The position numbers were made by a program, and so were the translations under genes. Shown in pieces: positions 1 to 6,776 of a stretch of DNA of 9,437 nucleotides. The stretch lies in the NCBI GenBank assembly GCA_900313295.1, contig OMQS01000124.1, positions 1 through 9,437 on the forward strand. The letters are read 5' to 3'. Position 1 is the first letter of the stretch. Each line of letters starts with the position of its first letter. The DNA comes from an uncultured Eubacteriales bacterium. Lineage in GTDB: Bacteria > Bacillota > Clostridia > Oscillospirales > Oscillospiraceae. The notes beneath the pieces were generated by a model. That model searched no databases. It saw nothing but the letters and a program-made list of their open reading frames with translations, and was not told where the DNA came from.

Positions 1-342
1 CTTCTGGCCATCTGCAAGGGGAGCGGCGGCGCCTTCATCTGGGTGGCCGGCCTTCAGGCGGCGTTCATCGCCGTATTCTCCGCGCTTGGGCATCTTTCCG
101 AGCTACCCAAGCTCCAGTCCCTGCTCATCCGCCTCGATCCCGTCTCCTGCCTTGTGGTGAGCTGGCACACTGCAAAGGACGCGGAGCTTTCGGCCATTCT
201 TGGCTCCCCCTATTCGGGGATCTATCCCGCGCATTCCATTGTCTACGTATCCGTCTTATGCCTGCTCGTGGCCATTGTGGGCAGCGTCGTCGTCGCGCGC
301 CACGACTTGCTCGTATCCAACACAGAAACGGGGGGAAATTAA
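1..342 (+). CDS. Partial membrane protein, probable ABC-2-type permease subunit (C-terminal end)
   Basis: The reading frame is open from the first base of the window and stops at TAA 340-342, so only the last 113 residues are visible. Two strongly hydrophobic stretches can be seen, one near the left edge (around GLQAAFIAVFSALG) and one near the C-terminus (around VYVSVLCLLVAIVGSVVVA). They are separated by a more polar segment and followed by a short hydrophilic tail. The next gene, an ABC ATPase, begins two bases after this stop, so the two are probably translationally coupled. That context is the main reason for calling this an ABC export permease; no diagnostic motif is visible in the fragment. 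The substrate cannot be told. Confidence 0.6.
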   Translation, partial: LLAICKGSGGAFIWVAGLQAAFIAVFSALGHLSELPKLQSLLIRLDPVSCLVVSWHTAKDAELSAILGSPYSGIYPAHSIVYVSVLCLLVAIVGSVVVARHDLLVSNTETGGN

Positions 343-343
343 A

Positions 344-994
344 TTGCTGTTAGAAGCCAAAAACATTTGCAAGACCATCCGCAAAAAAATCATATTGAGC
401 GACATATCCCTGCGTCTGGAATCGGGCGCCATCTACGGCTTCGTGGGGCGCAACGGCTCGGGAAAGACCATGCTGTTCCGCGCCCTCTCCGGCCTGATGA
501 CCCTGACCTCCGGCTCGGTATTCTGGGACGGCAAAGAGCTGCACAAGGACTTCTCCGTCCTGCCCAGCATGGGCATCGTGCTGGAAAACGTGGGGCTGTA
601 TCCGGAGCTGACCGGCATGCAGAACCTGCAGTATTTTGCCCGCCTCAGCGGAAAAGCCGGCCCCGAGGACATGCGGACCGCCCTTGTCCGCGTGGGGCTT
701 GACCCCGACGACAAGCGCACCTACCGCAAGTATTCCCTGGGCATGAAGCAGCGCCTCGCCATCGCGCAGGCCATCATGGAAAAGCCCGATGTCATCCTGC
801 TGGACGAACCCACCAACAGCCTCGACGAGGACGGCGTGGCGCTGATCCGCAGCCTGATCCTGGAGGAGAAGCAGCGGGGCGCGCTGATCCTCCTCGCCAG
901 CCACAACAAGGAGGACATCGGCCTGCTGGCCGACCGCCTGTTCCGCATAGAAATGGGCGTGGTCTTTGAACAGGAGTGGAAAAATGAAGAATAA
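344..994 (+). CDS. ABC transporter ATP-binding protein, BcrA/export type
   Basis: This is a cytoplasmic ATPase of about 216 residues that would power the membrane protein encoded just upstream. All nucleotide-binding motifs are present. Walker A is GRNGSGKT at residues 35-42, the signature is YSLGMKQR at about 130-137, Walker B is VILLDEPTNSLD at about 150-161, and the switch histidine is in ASH at 185-187. The SLGMKQR form of the signature is typical of the BcrA/DrrA group of exporters, which handle peptides, antibiotics or lipids. The frame is open further upstream, but I place the start at TTG 344. It follows a GGGGGAA ribosome binding site at 331-337, the upstream permease stops at 342, and the protein then begins with a normal ABC N-terminus. 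The substrate is unknown; resistance or lantibiotic immunity is possible but not shown. Confidence 0.9.
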   Translation: MLLEAKNICKTIRKKIILSDISLRLESGAIYGFVGRNGSGKTMLFRALSGLMTLTSGSVFWDGKELHKDFSVLPSMGIVLENVGLYPELTGMQNLQYFARLSGKAGPEDMRTALVRVGLDPDDKRTYRKYSLGMKQRLAIAQAIMEKPDVILLDEPTNSLDEDGVALIRSLILEEKQRGALILLASHNKEDIGLLADRLFRIEMGVVFEQEWKNEE

Positions 995-1649
995 AGTGTT
1001 TCTTATCATCGTGGCCTCGCTGCTGGGGGCGGCGGCGGTCTTCGGCCTGGTCTTCCGCTTCAGCTACACCAACATCACCGCAGAGGAAAACTATCTGGAT
1101 AAGCTGCAGGTGGGCGAGATTCCGGAAGGCATTTGCCTGGTGGACTGCGAGCTGCTGCACCAGAGCCTGCCGGAGGCGCCGCTGATCCTGCGGGTCACGC
1201 CGGTGGCCGAGCTGGAGCAGCATTTCGGACGGAGCATCCAAAAAGCCGTTGTCCGGCAGACCTTTGTGAGCGAGGATGTGTCCGTGGGCGACGAAATATA
1301 CATCACCGCCAACGGCTGGCGCGCCATCATCCGCAAGGACGGATGGTCTACCGAGCGGAACTTTGTCAACGTGATGCGGGAAGGCTCGGACTATCTGGTG
1401 TTCCTGCGGGACTACGATAAGATCCGCTGGGACGACTGCACGGTTTACTATCTGGACGAAAATCGGGTCATAGCCCCCGTCTTCTGCTATGACGACATTC
1501 CGAATATTGTTATCCCCAAATCGGGCAGCGACACCTATGTCCCCTATTCCGAGGTGCGCGACAACGAATTTTTCGCGGCATCTCAGGCGGGGCTTGACGC
1601 CTGGCTCAGCCTGAAGCAGGAGATGCTGGCGGCCTATCCCCGGCAGTAA
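984..1649 (+). CDS. Membrane-anchored protein of unknown function, encoded with the ABC transporter
   Basis: I do not recognise this family. The product is about 221 residues. It has a lysine-containing N-terminus, one hydrophobic segment at about residues 5-24 and then a hydrophilic domain of about 195 residues, which suggests a protein held to the outer face of the membrane by an uncleaved signal anchor. There is no lipobox cysteine. The outer domain is rich in acidic and aromatic residues and has predicted beta-like stretches, such as VGDEIYITANGWRAIIRKDG and DYLVFLRDYDKIRW. The start ATG 984 has an AGGAG site at 972-976 and overlaps the end of the ATPase gene by 11 bases, so the two are very probably co-translated. 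An in-frame TTG at 966 is less likely because the ribosome binding site lies after it. The context suggests an accessory or sensing subunit of the exporter. Confidence 0.75.
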   Translation: MKNKVFLIIVASLLGAAAVFGLVFRFSYTNITAEENYLDKLQVGEIPEGICLVDCELLHQSLPEAPLILRVTPVAELEQHFGRSIQKAVVRQTFVSEDVSVGDEIYITANGWRAIIRKDGWSTERNFVNVMREGSDYLVFLRDYDKIRWDDCTVYYLDENRVIAPVFCYDDIPNIVIPKSGSDTYVPYSEVRDNEFFAASQAGLDAWLSLKQEMLAAYPRQ

Positions 1650-1655
1650 GCCTCC

Positions 1656-1682
1656 CCCGAGCGGTGAGGGCGGCCGTTCGGG
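1656..1682 (+). other. GC-rich hairpin just after the ABC operon
   Basis: CCCGAGCGG at 1656-1664 pairs with CCGTTCGGG at 1674-1682 over nine base pairs, one of them G-T, around a nine-base loop. It starts seven bases after the stop codon of the last ABC-operon gene. A run of six T lies only at 1699-1704, about 17 bases further on, so this is not a classical intrinsic terminator. It may still protect or define the mRNA 3' end. Confidence 0.35.
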
Positions 1683-1734
1683 CGGCAATGCGTATCTGTT
1701 TTTTCATATTTTGTGCTCCTCTTTTCGGGTCGAC

Positions 1735-1761
1735 GGCGGAACGCGGCAAAAGCGTTCCGCC
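1735..1761. repeat. Perfect 10-bp inverted repeat in a gene-free spacer
   Basis: GGCGGAACGC at 1735-1744 is the exact reverse complement of GCGTTCCGCC at 1752-1761, with a seven-base loop of GGCAAAA. Neither side is followed directly by a T run, so a simple terminator is unlikely. It could be an RNA hairpin, a protein-binding palindrome or a mobile-element remnant; nothing in the sequence decides between these. Confidence 0.5.
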
Positions 1762-1992
1762 ACCGACCTGTATGGCAAAAAAACGCCCGCAAAAGGGCAA
1801 ATTCCCCATTGAAAGTCCGCTTTTCCTGCGCTATTATGTTGCCGGACAGACCGCCGCGGTTCTTTTTGCGGGAGCGCTGTGCCCCGCTGCCGACCCTGCG
1901 GCGCTTTCCCCTCTCATGCAAAGCTGCCGCAGAGCGGCTTTTCAAATACGGTTCGGTTAGTTCCGTCTAACCATCTTTGGAGGTGAACGGAT

Positions 1993-2423
1993 ATGACTGA
2001 AAAGATCACCCTCTCCGGCGCGCCGGAAAAAAGTGCCAAAAATTCGGCAACGTCCGCTTTGCGCAGGCGGATCTCCTGCGCCTTCCCTATCCGGACGGGT
2101 GCTTTGACGTCGTGGTGGCCGCCAACGTGTTCCACCTGCTAGATGATCCGTATCAGGCGCTGCGGGAACTGGAGCGGGTCTGCAAGTCCGGTGGCCGCCT
2201 CATCCTCCCCACCTACACGAACCGCACGGAGCAGGGCGGCACCAACAGCATCACCGGCGCCATCGGCAAGGCCGGCGCGGACTTCAAGCGGGCGTTCACG
2301 CCGGACTCCTACCGCCGCTTTTTGGAAGCCGCCGGCTATACGGACGCACACTACACCCTCGCCTCCGGCGGCCCCTACTGCGACTGCGGGTATAAGAAAA
2401 AAGGCTTCGTCCCGCAAAACTAA
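1993..2423 (+). pseudogene. Class I SAM-dependent methyltransferase, internally deleted and frameshifted
   Basis: The start is well formed: a GGAGGTG ribosome binding site at 1979-1985, then ATG 1993 and the reading MTEKITLSGAPEK. That frame ends at a TAG at about 2140. A second frame, readable from about 2028 to TAA 2421-2423, carries the C-terminal half of a UbiE/type-11 methyltransferase. It shows the motif II-like stretch ADLLRLPYPDGCFDVVVAAN, then HLLDDPYQALRELERVCKSG and GRLILPTY. The Rossmann motif I (glycine-rich SAM loop), normally 40-60 residues before that stretch, is missing. An out-of-frame internal deletion of about 60-80 codons explains both the lost domain and the frame change. 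A GTG at 2112 could start a remnant of 103 residues, but it would lack the SAM site. The two parts could also come from different genes joined by deletion. Confidence 0.75.
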
Positions 2424-2444
2424 ATCCGAAAATGCCGCCCTCAG

Positions 2445-2478
2445 CGCCCCGTGCCGCACACAGGCACGGGGCGTTTTT
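2445..2478 (+). terminator. Strong intrinsic terminator after the methyltransferase remnant
   Basis: CGCCCCGTGCC at 2445-2455 pairs perfectly with GGCACGGGGCG at 2463-2473 over 11 base pairs, with a seven-base loop (GCACACA), and is followed at once by five T at 2474-2478. It ends plus-strand transcription 22 bases after the pseudogene and insulates the pst operon from it. Confidence 0.92.
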
Positions 2479-2502
2479 CCCTCCACCGCCGCCGCAAAAA
2501 TA

Positions 2503-2557
2503 TTTACCTCGATTTAATGTTTCTTTGCTTTCGGATTTTACAAGGCGGGATTATTCT
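2503..2557 (+). promoter_or_regulatory. Candidate Pho-box-like repeats and -10 element before pstS
   Basis: Upstream of pstS, T-rich hexamers recur at a spacing of about 11 bases: TTTACC at 2503, TTAATG at 2514, TTGCTT at 2525 and TTTACA at 2537. The Gram-positive PhoP box is built from TT(A/C/T)A(C/T)A-like repeats about 11 bases apart. Three of the four copies here fit well (5, 5 and 6 of 6 positions) and one fits poorly. A possible -10 element, TATTCT, lies at 2552-2557 with no good -35 at normal spacing, as expected for an activator-dependent promoter. Induction by phosphate starvation is inferred from this pattern and from the genes; no regulator gene is in the window. Confidence 0.45.
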
Positions 2558-2607
2558 GACATCGTAGCCAAGAGATATGCAAGAAAAAATAACAGGAGGT
2601 AATCAAG

Positions 2608-3408
2608 ATGAAAAAGAGAATTGGATGTTTTGCAGCAGCCATGCTGCTGGTATGTGCGTTGGTGGGCTGCGGCGGCAGCAAGACGGCGGTATCCACCGAC
2701 GGCTCCACCTCCATGAGCAAGGTCATCGGCGCCCTGAGCGAAACCTTTGAGGCCGACACCGGCATCACCGTCACCTATAACGCCACCGGCTCCGGCTCCG
2801 GCATTCAGGCCGTGGAGGAAGGCCGCTGCGACATCGGTCTGGCCAGCCGCAGCCTGAAGGACGAGGAAAAGGCCAAGGGTCTGACGGAGACCGTTCTGGC
2901 CTATGACGGCATCGCCATCATCGTCAGCCCCGAAAACCCCGTGCAGGAGCTGGATCTGGACACCATCGCCAAGATCTACACCGGCGAGATCACCAACTGG
3001 AAGGACGTGGGCGGCAATGACGCCGAGATCGTGCTCATCGGCCGCGAGGCCGGCAGCGGCACCCGCGACGGCTTCGAGTCCATTACGGGCACCAAGGACA
3101 AGTGCCAGTACCGTCAGGAGCTGACCTCCACCGGCGACGTCATCACCACCGTGTCCAGCAACCCCGACGCCATCGGCTATGCCTCCCTCGCCTCCGTGAA
3201 GGACACCGTAAAGGCTTTGACTGTAAACGGCGTGGTGCCCACCGAGGCCAGCGTCAAGGACGGCAGCTATGTGGTGCAGCGCCCCTTCGTCCTCGTGACC
3301 AAGGACGGCACCAAGCTCTCCGACAGCGCCCAGAAGTTCTTCGACTACATCACGTCGGAAGCGGCCAGCAAGGTCATCAGCAACGCGGGTACAGTCCCCG
3401 TCAAGTGA
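2608..3408 (+). CDS. pstS: Phosphate ABC transporter substrate-binding lipoprotein PstS
   Basis: This is the extracytoplasmic phosphate receptor of the high-affinity Pst system. The 266-residue product has a lipoprotein signal peptide: MKKR, a hydrophobic core, then LVGC with the lipidated cysteine at residue 21. The mature protein shows phosphate-pocket signatures of the PstS family. These are GSTSMSKV soon after the lipobox, the serine-rich loop ATGSGSGIQAV, SRSL, and REAGSGTRDGFE, whose arginine, serine and threonine contact phosphate in known structures. IYTGEITNWKDVGG is another family hallmark. The length is close to that of Firmicutes PstS proteins. An AGGAGGT site at 2594-2600 sits seven bases before the ATG. 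It is the first gene of the pst operon, followed by a hairpin that may raise its level above that of the downstream genes. Confidence 0.97.
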   Translation: MKKRIGCFAAAMLLVCALVGCGGSKTAVSTDGSTSMSKVIGALSETFEADTGITVTYNATGSGSGIQAVEEGRCDIGLASRSLKDEEKAKGLTETVLAYDGIAIIVSPENPVQELDLDTIAKIYTGEITNWKDVGGNDAEIVLIGREAGSGTRDGFESITGTKDKCQYRQELTSTGDVITTVSSNPDAIGYASLASVKDTVKALTVNGVVPTEASVKDGSYVVQRPFVLVTKDGTKLSDSAQKFFDYITSEAASKVISNAGTVPVK

Positions 3409-3413
3409 GAAAC

Positions 3414-3445
3414 GTGAGCGGCGGTACGCAGGTGCCGCCGCTTAC
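3414..3445 (+). other. 14-bp hairpin between pstS and pstC
   Basis: Bases 3414-3427 pair with 3432-3445 at all 14 positions (two G-T pairs) around a GCAG tetraloop. The stem begins six bases after the pstS stop and ends shortly before the pstC ribosome binding site (3453-3458). No T run follows, so it is not a standard terminator. In binding-protein transporters such hairpins commonly protect the 3' end of the first cistron, allowing more receptor than permease to be made; that role is inferred here. Confidence 0.75.
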
Positions 3446-3462
3446 CTTCCCTGAGGTGTATT

Positions 3463-4335
3463 ATGAAGAAAAACAAAGTGTTTGAAACCGCCGTCCACGG
3501 CGTGTTCCTGCTGCTGGGTCTTATCACCGTGGGGTGCGTGCTGCTCATCACGGTGTATCTCATCGTTTCCGGCCTTCCGGCCATACGGGAGATCGGACTG
3601 AAGGACTTCCTCTTTGGCCAGGAGTGGGCCTCCACCGCCAAGGAGCCGAAATTCGGCATCCTTCCCTTCATTCTCACCAGCGTGTACGGTACGGCCGGCG
3701 CCATCGTCATCGGCGTGCCGGTGGGCTTTTTCACGGCGGTTTATCTGTCCAAGCTGGCCGGCAAGCGTGTCCGCGCCGTCATGGAGAGCGCCGTGAGCCT
3801 GCTGGCGGGCATCCCGTCAGTGGTGTACGGCCTGGTGGGCATGCTGATACTGGTGCCGGCGGTGCGGAAATTTTTCCATGTGCCGGACGGAGCCAGCCTG
3901 CTGGCAGCCATCATCGTTCTGGCCATTATGATCCTCCCCAGCATCATGAAAGTCTCCGTCACGGCTCTGGACGCCGTGCCGCCAGAGTATGAGGACGCCT
4001 CGCTGGCGCTGGGCGCGTCGCCGGTGGAAACCTATTTCCGTGTGTCCGTCCCCGCCGCCAAAAGCGGCATCGCCGCCGCAGTAGTGCTGGGCGTAGGCCG
4101 TGCCATCGGCGAGGCCATGGCGGTGATGATGGTGGCGGGCAACGTGGCCAATATGCCCTCCCTGTTCCAGAGCGTCCGCTTCCTCACCACGGCGGTGGCC
4201 AGCGAGATGTCCTACTCAAGCCCCGGCAGCCTGCAGCGCAACGCCCTGTTTTCCATTGCGCTGGTGCTGTTTTTGTTCATCATGCTGCTCAACGCCGCCC
4301 TCAATTTCTTTTTGAAGCGGGATAAGGAGAAGTGA
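3463..4335 (+). CDS. pstC: Phosphate ABC transporter permease PstC
   Basis: This is one of the two inner-membrane channel subunits for phosphate import. The 290-residue protein opens with a short basic tail (MKKNKVFE) and a membrane helix at about residues 13-36, and has several more hydrophobic segments, consistent with the usual six. The family stretch LLAGIPSVVYGLVGMLIL lies in the middle. The cytoplasmic coupling loop that docks on PstB is visible as DASLALGASPVETYFRVSVP followed by GRAIGEAMAV. A GAGGTG site at 3453-3458 is four bases from the ATG, slightly close. The gene runs almost directly into pstA, with one base between stop and start. The order after pstS and the PstC-type N-terminal region distinguish it from PstA. 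Confidence 0.96.
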   Translation: MKKNKVFETAVHGVFLLLGLITVGCVLLITVYLIVSGLPAIREIGLKDFLFGQEWASTAKEPKFGILPFILTSVYGTAGAIVIGVPVGFFTAVYLSKLAGKRVRAVMESAVSLLAGIPSVVYGLVGMLILVPAVRKFFHVPDGASLLAAIIVLAIMILPSIMKVSVTALDAVPPEYEDASLALGASPVETYFRVSVPAAKSGIAAAVVLGVGRAIGEAMAVMMVAGNVANMPSLFQSVRFLTTAVASEMSYSSPGSLQRNALFSIALVLFLFIMLLNAALNFFLKRDKEK

Positions 4336-4336
4336 A

Positions 4337-5179
4337 ATGAGCCGAAAAAGAAAGAGTTATATCGCCCTCATGCGCGGCGCCATGTATGTCTGCTGCGCTC
4401 TCACGGCGGCGCTGCTCCTGTTTTTGCTGGGCTATGTGCTCTATAAAGGCATTCCCAACATAACCTGGGAGCTGCTGTCCACCAAGCCCAGCTATCTGGC
4501 CGATCGCATTGGCATCCTGCCGGACATTCTCAACACCGTCTATATCGTCCTGGCCACCCTCGTCATCGTGCTGCCTCTGGGCGTAGGCGCCGCCATTTAC
4601 CTCACGGAATACGCCCAAAATAAGCGGGTGGTGGCCGCCATCGAGTACGCCGCCGAGACCCTCTCCGGCATCCCCTCCATCATCTACGGCCTTGTGGGTA
4701 TGCTGCTGTTTTCCAACAATTTCGGCACCTGCCTGCAGGCCGGCGCGCTGACGCTGGTGATCATGAACCTGCCCACCGTCATGCGCACCACCCAGGAGAG
4801 CCTGAAGACCGTGCCCCAGAGCTATCGGGAGGGCGCCTTCGGGCTGGGCGCCGGCAAGTGGCGGGTCATCCGCACTGTGGTGCTCCCTGGCTGCGTGGAC
4901 GGCGTCGTCACCGGCTGCATCCTCTCCGTGGGGCGCATCTTGGGCGAGTCGGCGGCGCTTTTGTTCACGGCAGGCTTTGCCCACGCCCTCAATGACCTCT
5001 TCACCGGCCTCCTCAGCCCCGGCGCCACCCTCACCGTGGCTCTGTATGTCTATGCCAAGGAGGACGGCGAATTCGGCGTCGCCTTCGCCATTGCGGCGAT
5101 CCTGATGCTCCTGACCCTGCTTATCAACCTGTCCGCCTCGCTGGTGGGCAAATACTTTGCCAAAAGGAGAAGCGTATGA
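4337..5179 (+). CDS. pstA: Phosphate ABC transporter permease PstA
   Basis: This is the second channel subunit, pairing with PstC in the membrane. The 280-residue product starts with a basic cytoplasmic tail (MSRKRKSY), has a hydrophobic helix at about residues 17-35 and a set of further membrane segments. It carries the conserved [19 protein letters not shown] stretch. The coupling loop reads [21 protein letters not shown] and is followed by [15 protein letters not shown], as is usual for PstA. The start ATG lies one base after the pstC stop, with GGAGA at 4326-4330 as the ribosome binding site. Its stop overlaps the pstB start in an ATGA arrangement, so translation is coupled on both sides. 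Confidence 0.96.
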   Translation: MSRKRKSYIALMRGAMYVCCALTAALLLFLLGYVLYKGIPNITWELLSTKPSYLADRIGILPDILNTVYIVLATLVIVLPLGVGAAIYLTEYAQNKRVVAAIEYAAETLSGIPSIIYGLVGMLLFSNNFGTCLQAGALTLVIMNLPTVMRTTQESLKTVPQSYREGAFGLGAGKWRVIRTVVLPGCVDGVVTGCILSVGRILGESAALLFTAGFAHALNDLFTGLLSPGATLTVALYVYAKEDGEFGVAFAIAAILMLLTLLINLSASLVGKYFAKRRSV

Positions 5180-5931
5180 GTGCTATCATCATGGCGGAGG
5201 ATCTGCACCTCTGGTACGGGGAGACCCACGCCTTGAAGGGGATCAACATGGCCATCCCCGAAAAAAATATAACGGCTCTCATCGGGCCGTCCGGCTGTGG
5301 AAAATCCACATTTCTCAAAACCCTCAACCGCATGAACGACCTCATCCCCTCCGTGCGTATTGACGGCGACGTTCTGTATAACGGCCAAAGCATCTTCGCC
5401 CGTGAGGTGGACGTGAACAGCCTGCGCCGCGACATCGGCATGGTGTTCCAGAAGCCCAACCCCTTCCCCATGAGCATCTATGACAACATCGCCTACGGCC
5501 CCCGCACCCACGGCGTGACGAACAAGAAGGAGCTGGATGACATCGTGGAGCAGGCGCTGCGGGACGCCGCCATCTGGGACGAGGTGAAAGACCGCCTGAA
5601 AAAGAGCGCTCTCGGCCTCTCCGGCGGCCAGCAGCAGCGGCTTTGCATTGCCCGCGCCCTGGCCGTGCGGCCGCAGGTGCTGCTCATGGACGAGCCTACC
5701 TCTGCGCTGGATCCCATCTCCACCTCCCGCATCGAGGAGCTGGCGCTGCAGCTGAAGGAGCGCTACACCATCGTCATAGTGACCCACAACATGCAGCAGG
5801 CCGTGCGTATTTCGGACAACACCGCCTTTTTCCTGCTGGGCGAGCTTATCGAGTTCGACGAAACGGAAAAGCTGTTCTCCCAGCCCAAGGAAAAGCGCAC
5901 CGAGGACTATATTACAGGAAGGTTTGGGTGA
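5176..5931 (+). CDS. pstB: Phosphate ABC transporter ATPase PstB
   Basis: This is the ATP-hydrolysing subunit that drives phosphate import through PstC-PstA. The 251-residue protein has Walker [10 protein letters not shown] at residues 37-45, the PstB-specific Q-loop stretch [20 protein letters not shown], signature LSGGQQQR, Walker [14 protein letters not shown] and the switch histidine in VTHNMQQA. The C-terminal part contains [17 protein letters not shown] and ends in TGRFG, both standard for PstB. The start ATG overlaps the pstA stop (ATGA), with an AAGGAGA site at 5164-5170. No residue needed for catalysis is missing. Confidence 0.98.
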   Translation: MSAIIMAEDLHLWYGETHALKGINMAIPEKNITALIGPSGCGKSTFLKTLNRMNDLIPSVRIDGDVLYNGQSIFAREVDVNSLRRDIGMVFQKPNPFPMSIYDNIAYGPRTHGVTNKKELDDIVEQALRDAAIWDEVKDRLKKSALGLSGGQQQRLCIARALAVRPQVLLMDEPTSALDPISTSRIEELALQLKERYTIVIVTHNMQQAVRISDNTAFFLLGELIEFDETEKLFSQPKEKRTEDYITGRFG

Positions 5932-5935
5932 TGAT

Positions 5936-6598
5936 ATGCGAAGCAGATTTGACCAGCAGCTCAGCCTGTTGAACCGGAAAATGACGGAAATGGGTGGCGA
6001 GTGCGAGAGCATCATTGCCTCCGCCGTGAAGGCGCTGCTGGCCGGCAGCGCCGAGGATGCCCGCCGTGCGCGGGAGCAGGGGCACCGCATCGACCAGCTG
6101 GAGCGGGAGATCGAGTCTATCTGCCTCAAGCTCCTGCTGCAGCAGCAGCCCGTGGCGCGGGATCTGCGGGTGATCTCCGCGGCGCTTAAAATGATAACGG
6201 ATATGGAGCGCATCGGCGACCAGGCGGAGGACATTGCCGAGATCATCACCACCCTCGGCGGCCGAACCGGCGCCGAATGCGCGGACATTCGGGTCATGGC
6301 GGAGGCCACCATCAAAATGGTCACCGACAGCGTGGATGCCTATGTGCGGCAGGATCTGCCTCTGGCGCAGGCGGTGGAGGCCTATGACGATGTGGTGGAC
6401 GACGCCTTCTGCCGCGTGAAAAATACATTGATCGCCATGATTGCTCAGAACACTGCCGAGGGCGAATACGCGCTGGATCTGCTGATGATCGCCAAGTATT
6501 TTGAGCGCATCGGCGACCACGCCGTGAACATCGCCGAGTGGGTAGAGTTCTCCGTCACCGGCGAACACAAGAGCGGGGAAATTTTGCCCCAAAAATGA
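5936..6598 (+). CDS. phoU: Phosphate signalling and uptake regulator PhoU
   Basis: PhoU is a cytoplasmic, peripheral-membrane helical protein that restrains phosphate uptake and relays the state of the Pst transporter to the PhoR-type kinase. The product is about 220 residues, the normal length, and has the family's tandem three-helix repeats. Each repeat carries the acidic metal-cluster motif: DMERIGDQAEDIAE at about residues 89-102 and YFERIGDHAVNIAEW near the C-terminus. I chose ATG 5936, which has AGGAAGG at 5916-5922 upstream; an in-frame TTG at 5924 lies directly against that site and is unlikely. The gene starts five bases after the pstB stop and ends the operon. Its 3' end faces a convergent minus-strand cobalamin riboswitch. 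Confidence 0.96.
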   Translation: MRSRFDQQLSLLNRKMTEMGGECESIIASAVKALLAGSAEDARRAREQGHRIDQLEREIESICLKLLLQQQPVARDLRVISAALKMITDMERIGDQAEDIAEIITTLGGRTGAECADIRVMAEATIKMVTDSVDAYVRQDLPLAQAVEAYDDVVDDAFCRVKNTLIAMIAQNTAEGEYALDLLMIAKYFERIGDHAVNIAEWVEFSVTGEHKSGEILPQK

Positions 6599-6603
6599 GG
6601 AAC

Positions 6604-6637
6604 GGGGAACGAGGCGGCTTAAACCTCGTTCCCCTTT
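6604..6637 (+). terminator. Terminator hairpin of the pst-phoU operon
   Basis: GGGGAACGAGG at 6604-6614 pairs perfectly with CCTCGTTCCCC at 6624-6634 (11 bp, nine-base loop), six bases after the phoU stop. The T tract is short (TTTAT), so some read-through is possible. The same stem on the minus strand lacks an adjacent T run, but it could still slow a transcript arriving from the riboswitch. Confidence 0.8.
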
Positions 6638-6683
6638 ATGGAAAGATGCGGCTGCTGCGCCGCTCGGCTTGATAAAAGAATAT

Positions 6684-6716
6684 AAAAACGCCCGACCGCC
6701 ATCCGGCAGTCGGGCG
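6684..6716 (-). terminator. Terminator of the cobalamin riboswitch expression platform
   Basis: Read on the minus strand, CGCCCGACTGCC (6716-6705) pairs with GGCGGTCGGGCG (6700-6689) over 12 positions including one G-T, around a GGAT loop, and is followed at once by five T (6688-6684). It lies downstream of the aptamer. Its 5' arm can instead be taken up by the antiterminator, as expected for a transcription-attenuating riboswitch. Confidence 0.92.
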
Positions 6717-6776
6717 CAATGCTCCCATGCGTGCTGCTTCGACCCCGGTGATGGCAGTGGTCTGGGAGCAGCGCCC
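6712..6776 (-). promoter_or_regulatory. Antiterminator of the cobalamin riboswitch
   Basis: On the minus strand GGGCGC (6776-6771) can pair with GCGCCC (6717-6712), and next to it GCTCCCA (6769-6763) can pair with TGGGAGC (6727-6721). Together they form one long, slightly interrupted stem. Its left arm is the 3' strand of the aptamer closing stem and its right arm includes five bases of the terminator 5' arm. The two folds therefore exclude each other: ligand-bound aptamer favours termination, and empty aptamer favours read-through. The pairing was found by eye; energies were not computed. Confidence 0.75.

Larger units (their letters stand above)
1650..1992. other. 343-base spacer without a supportable gene
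   Basis: This stretch separates the ABC operon from the methyltransferase pseudogene. It holds the two inverted repeats listed separately. On the minus strand there is a short GCCC/GGGC stem (1785-1798) followed by seven T (1777-1783), a weak possible terminator. There is also a minus-strand GAGGAG site followed by ATG at 1707-1709; the reading frame from that ATG runs only about 34 codons to a stop at 1606-1608 and gives no recognisable protein. The pieces look like debris of rearranged DNA, but I cannot name a source. Confidence 0.4.

Noticed and set aside
350..1009. A 219-codon minus-strand open frame opposite the ABC ATPase
   Set aside because: It is a shadow of the ATPase gene, which carries every ABC motif on the plus strand.
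1735..1761. The perfect inverted repeat as a transcription terminator
   Set aside because: Neither strand has a T run directly after the stem.
1606..1809. A 67-codon minus-strand open frame after the ABC operon
   Set aside because: There is an internal ATG at 1709 with a fair ribosome binding site, but only about 34 codons follow and they overlap the 3' end of the upstream gene; no family is recognisable.
2112..2423. The 103-codon frame from GTG 2112 as an intact small methyltransferase
   Set aside because: It starts in the middle of a conserved strand of the fold, lacks the SAM-binding motif and has no ribosome binding site at that GTG; the true start signals lie upstream at 1979-1995 in another frame.
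5050..6324. A 424-codon open frame on the minus strand opposite pstB and phoU
   Set aside because: It lies antisense to two well-supported genes, its translation has low-complexity, histidine- and glycine-rich runs typical of shadow frames in GC-rich DNA, and it has no recognisable domain.
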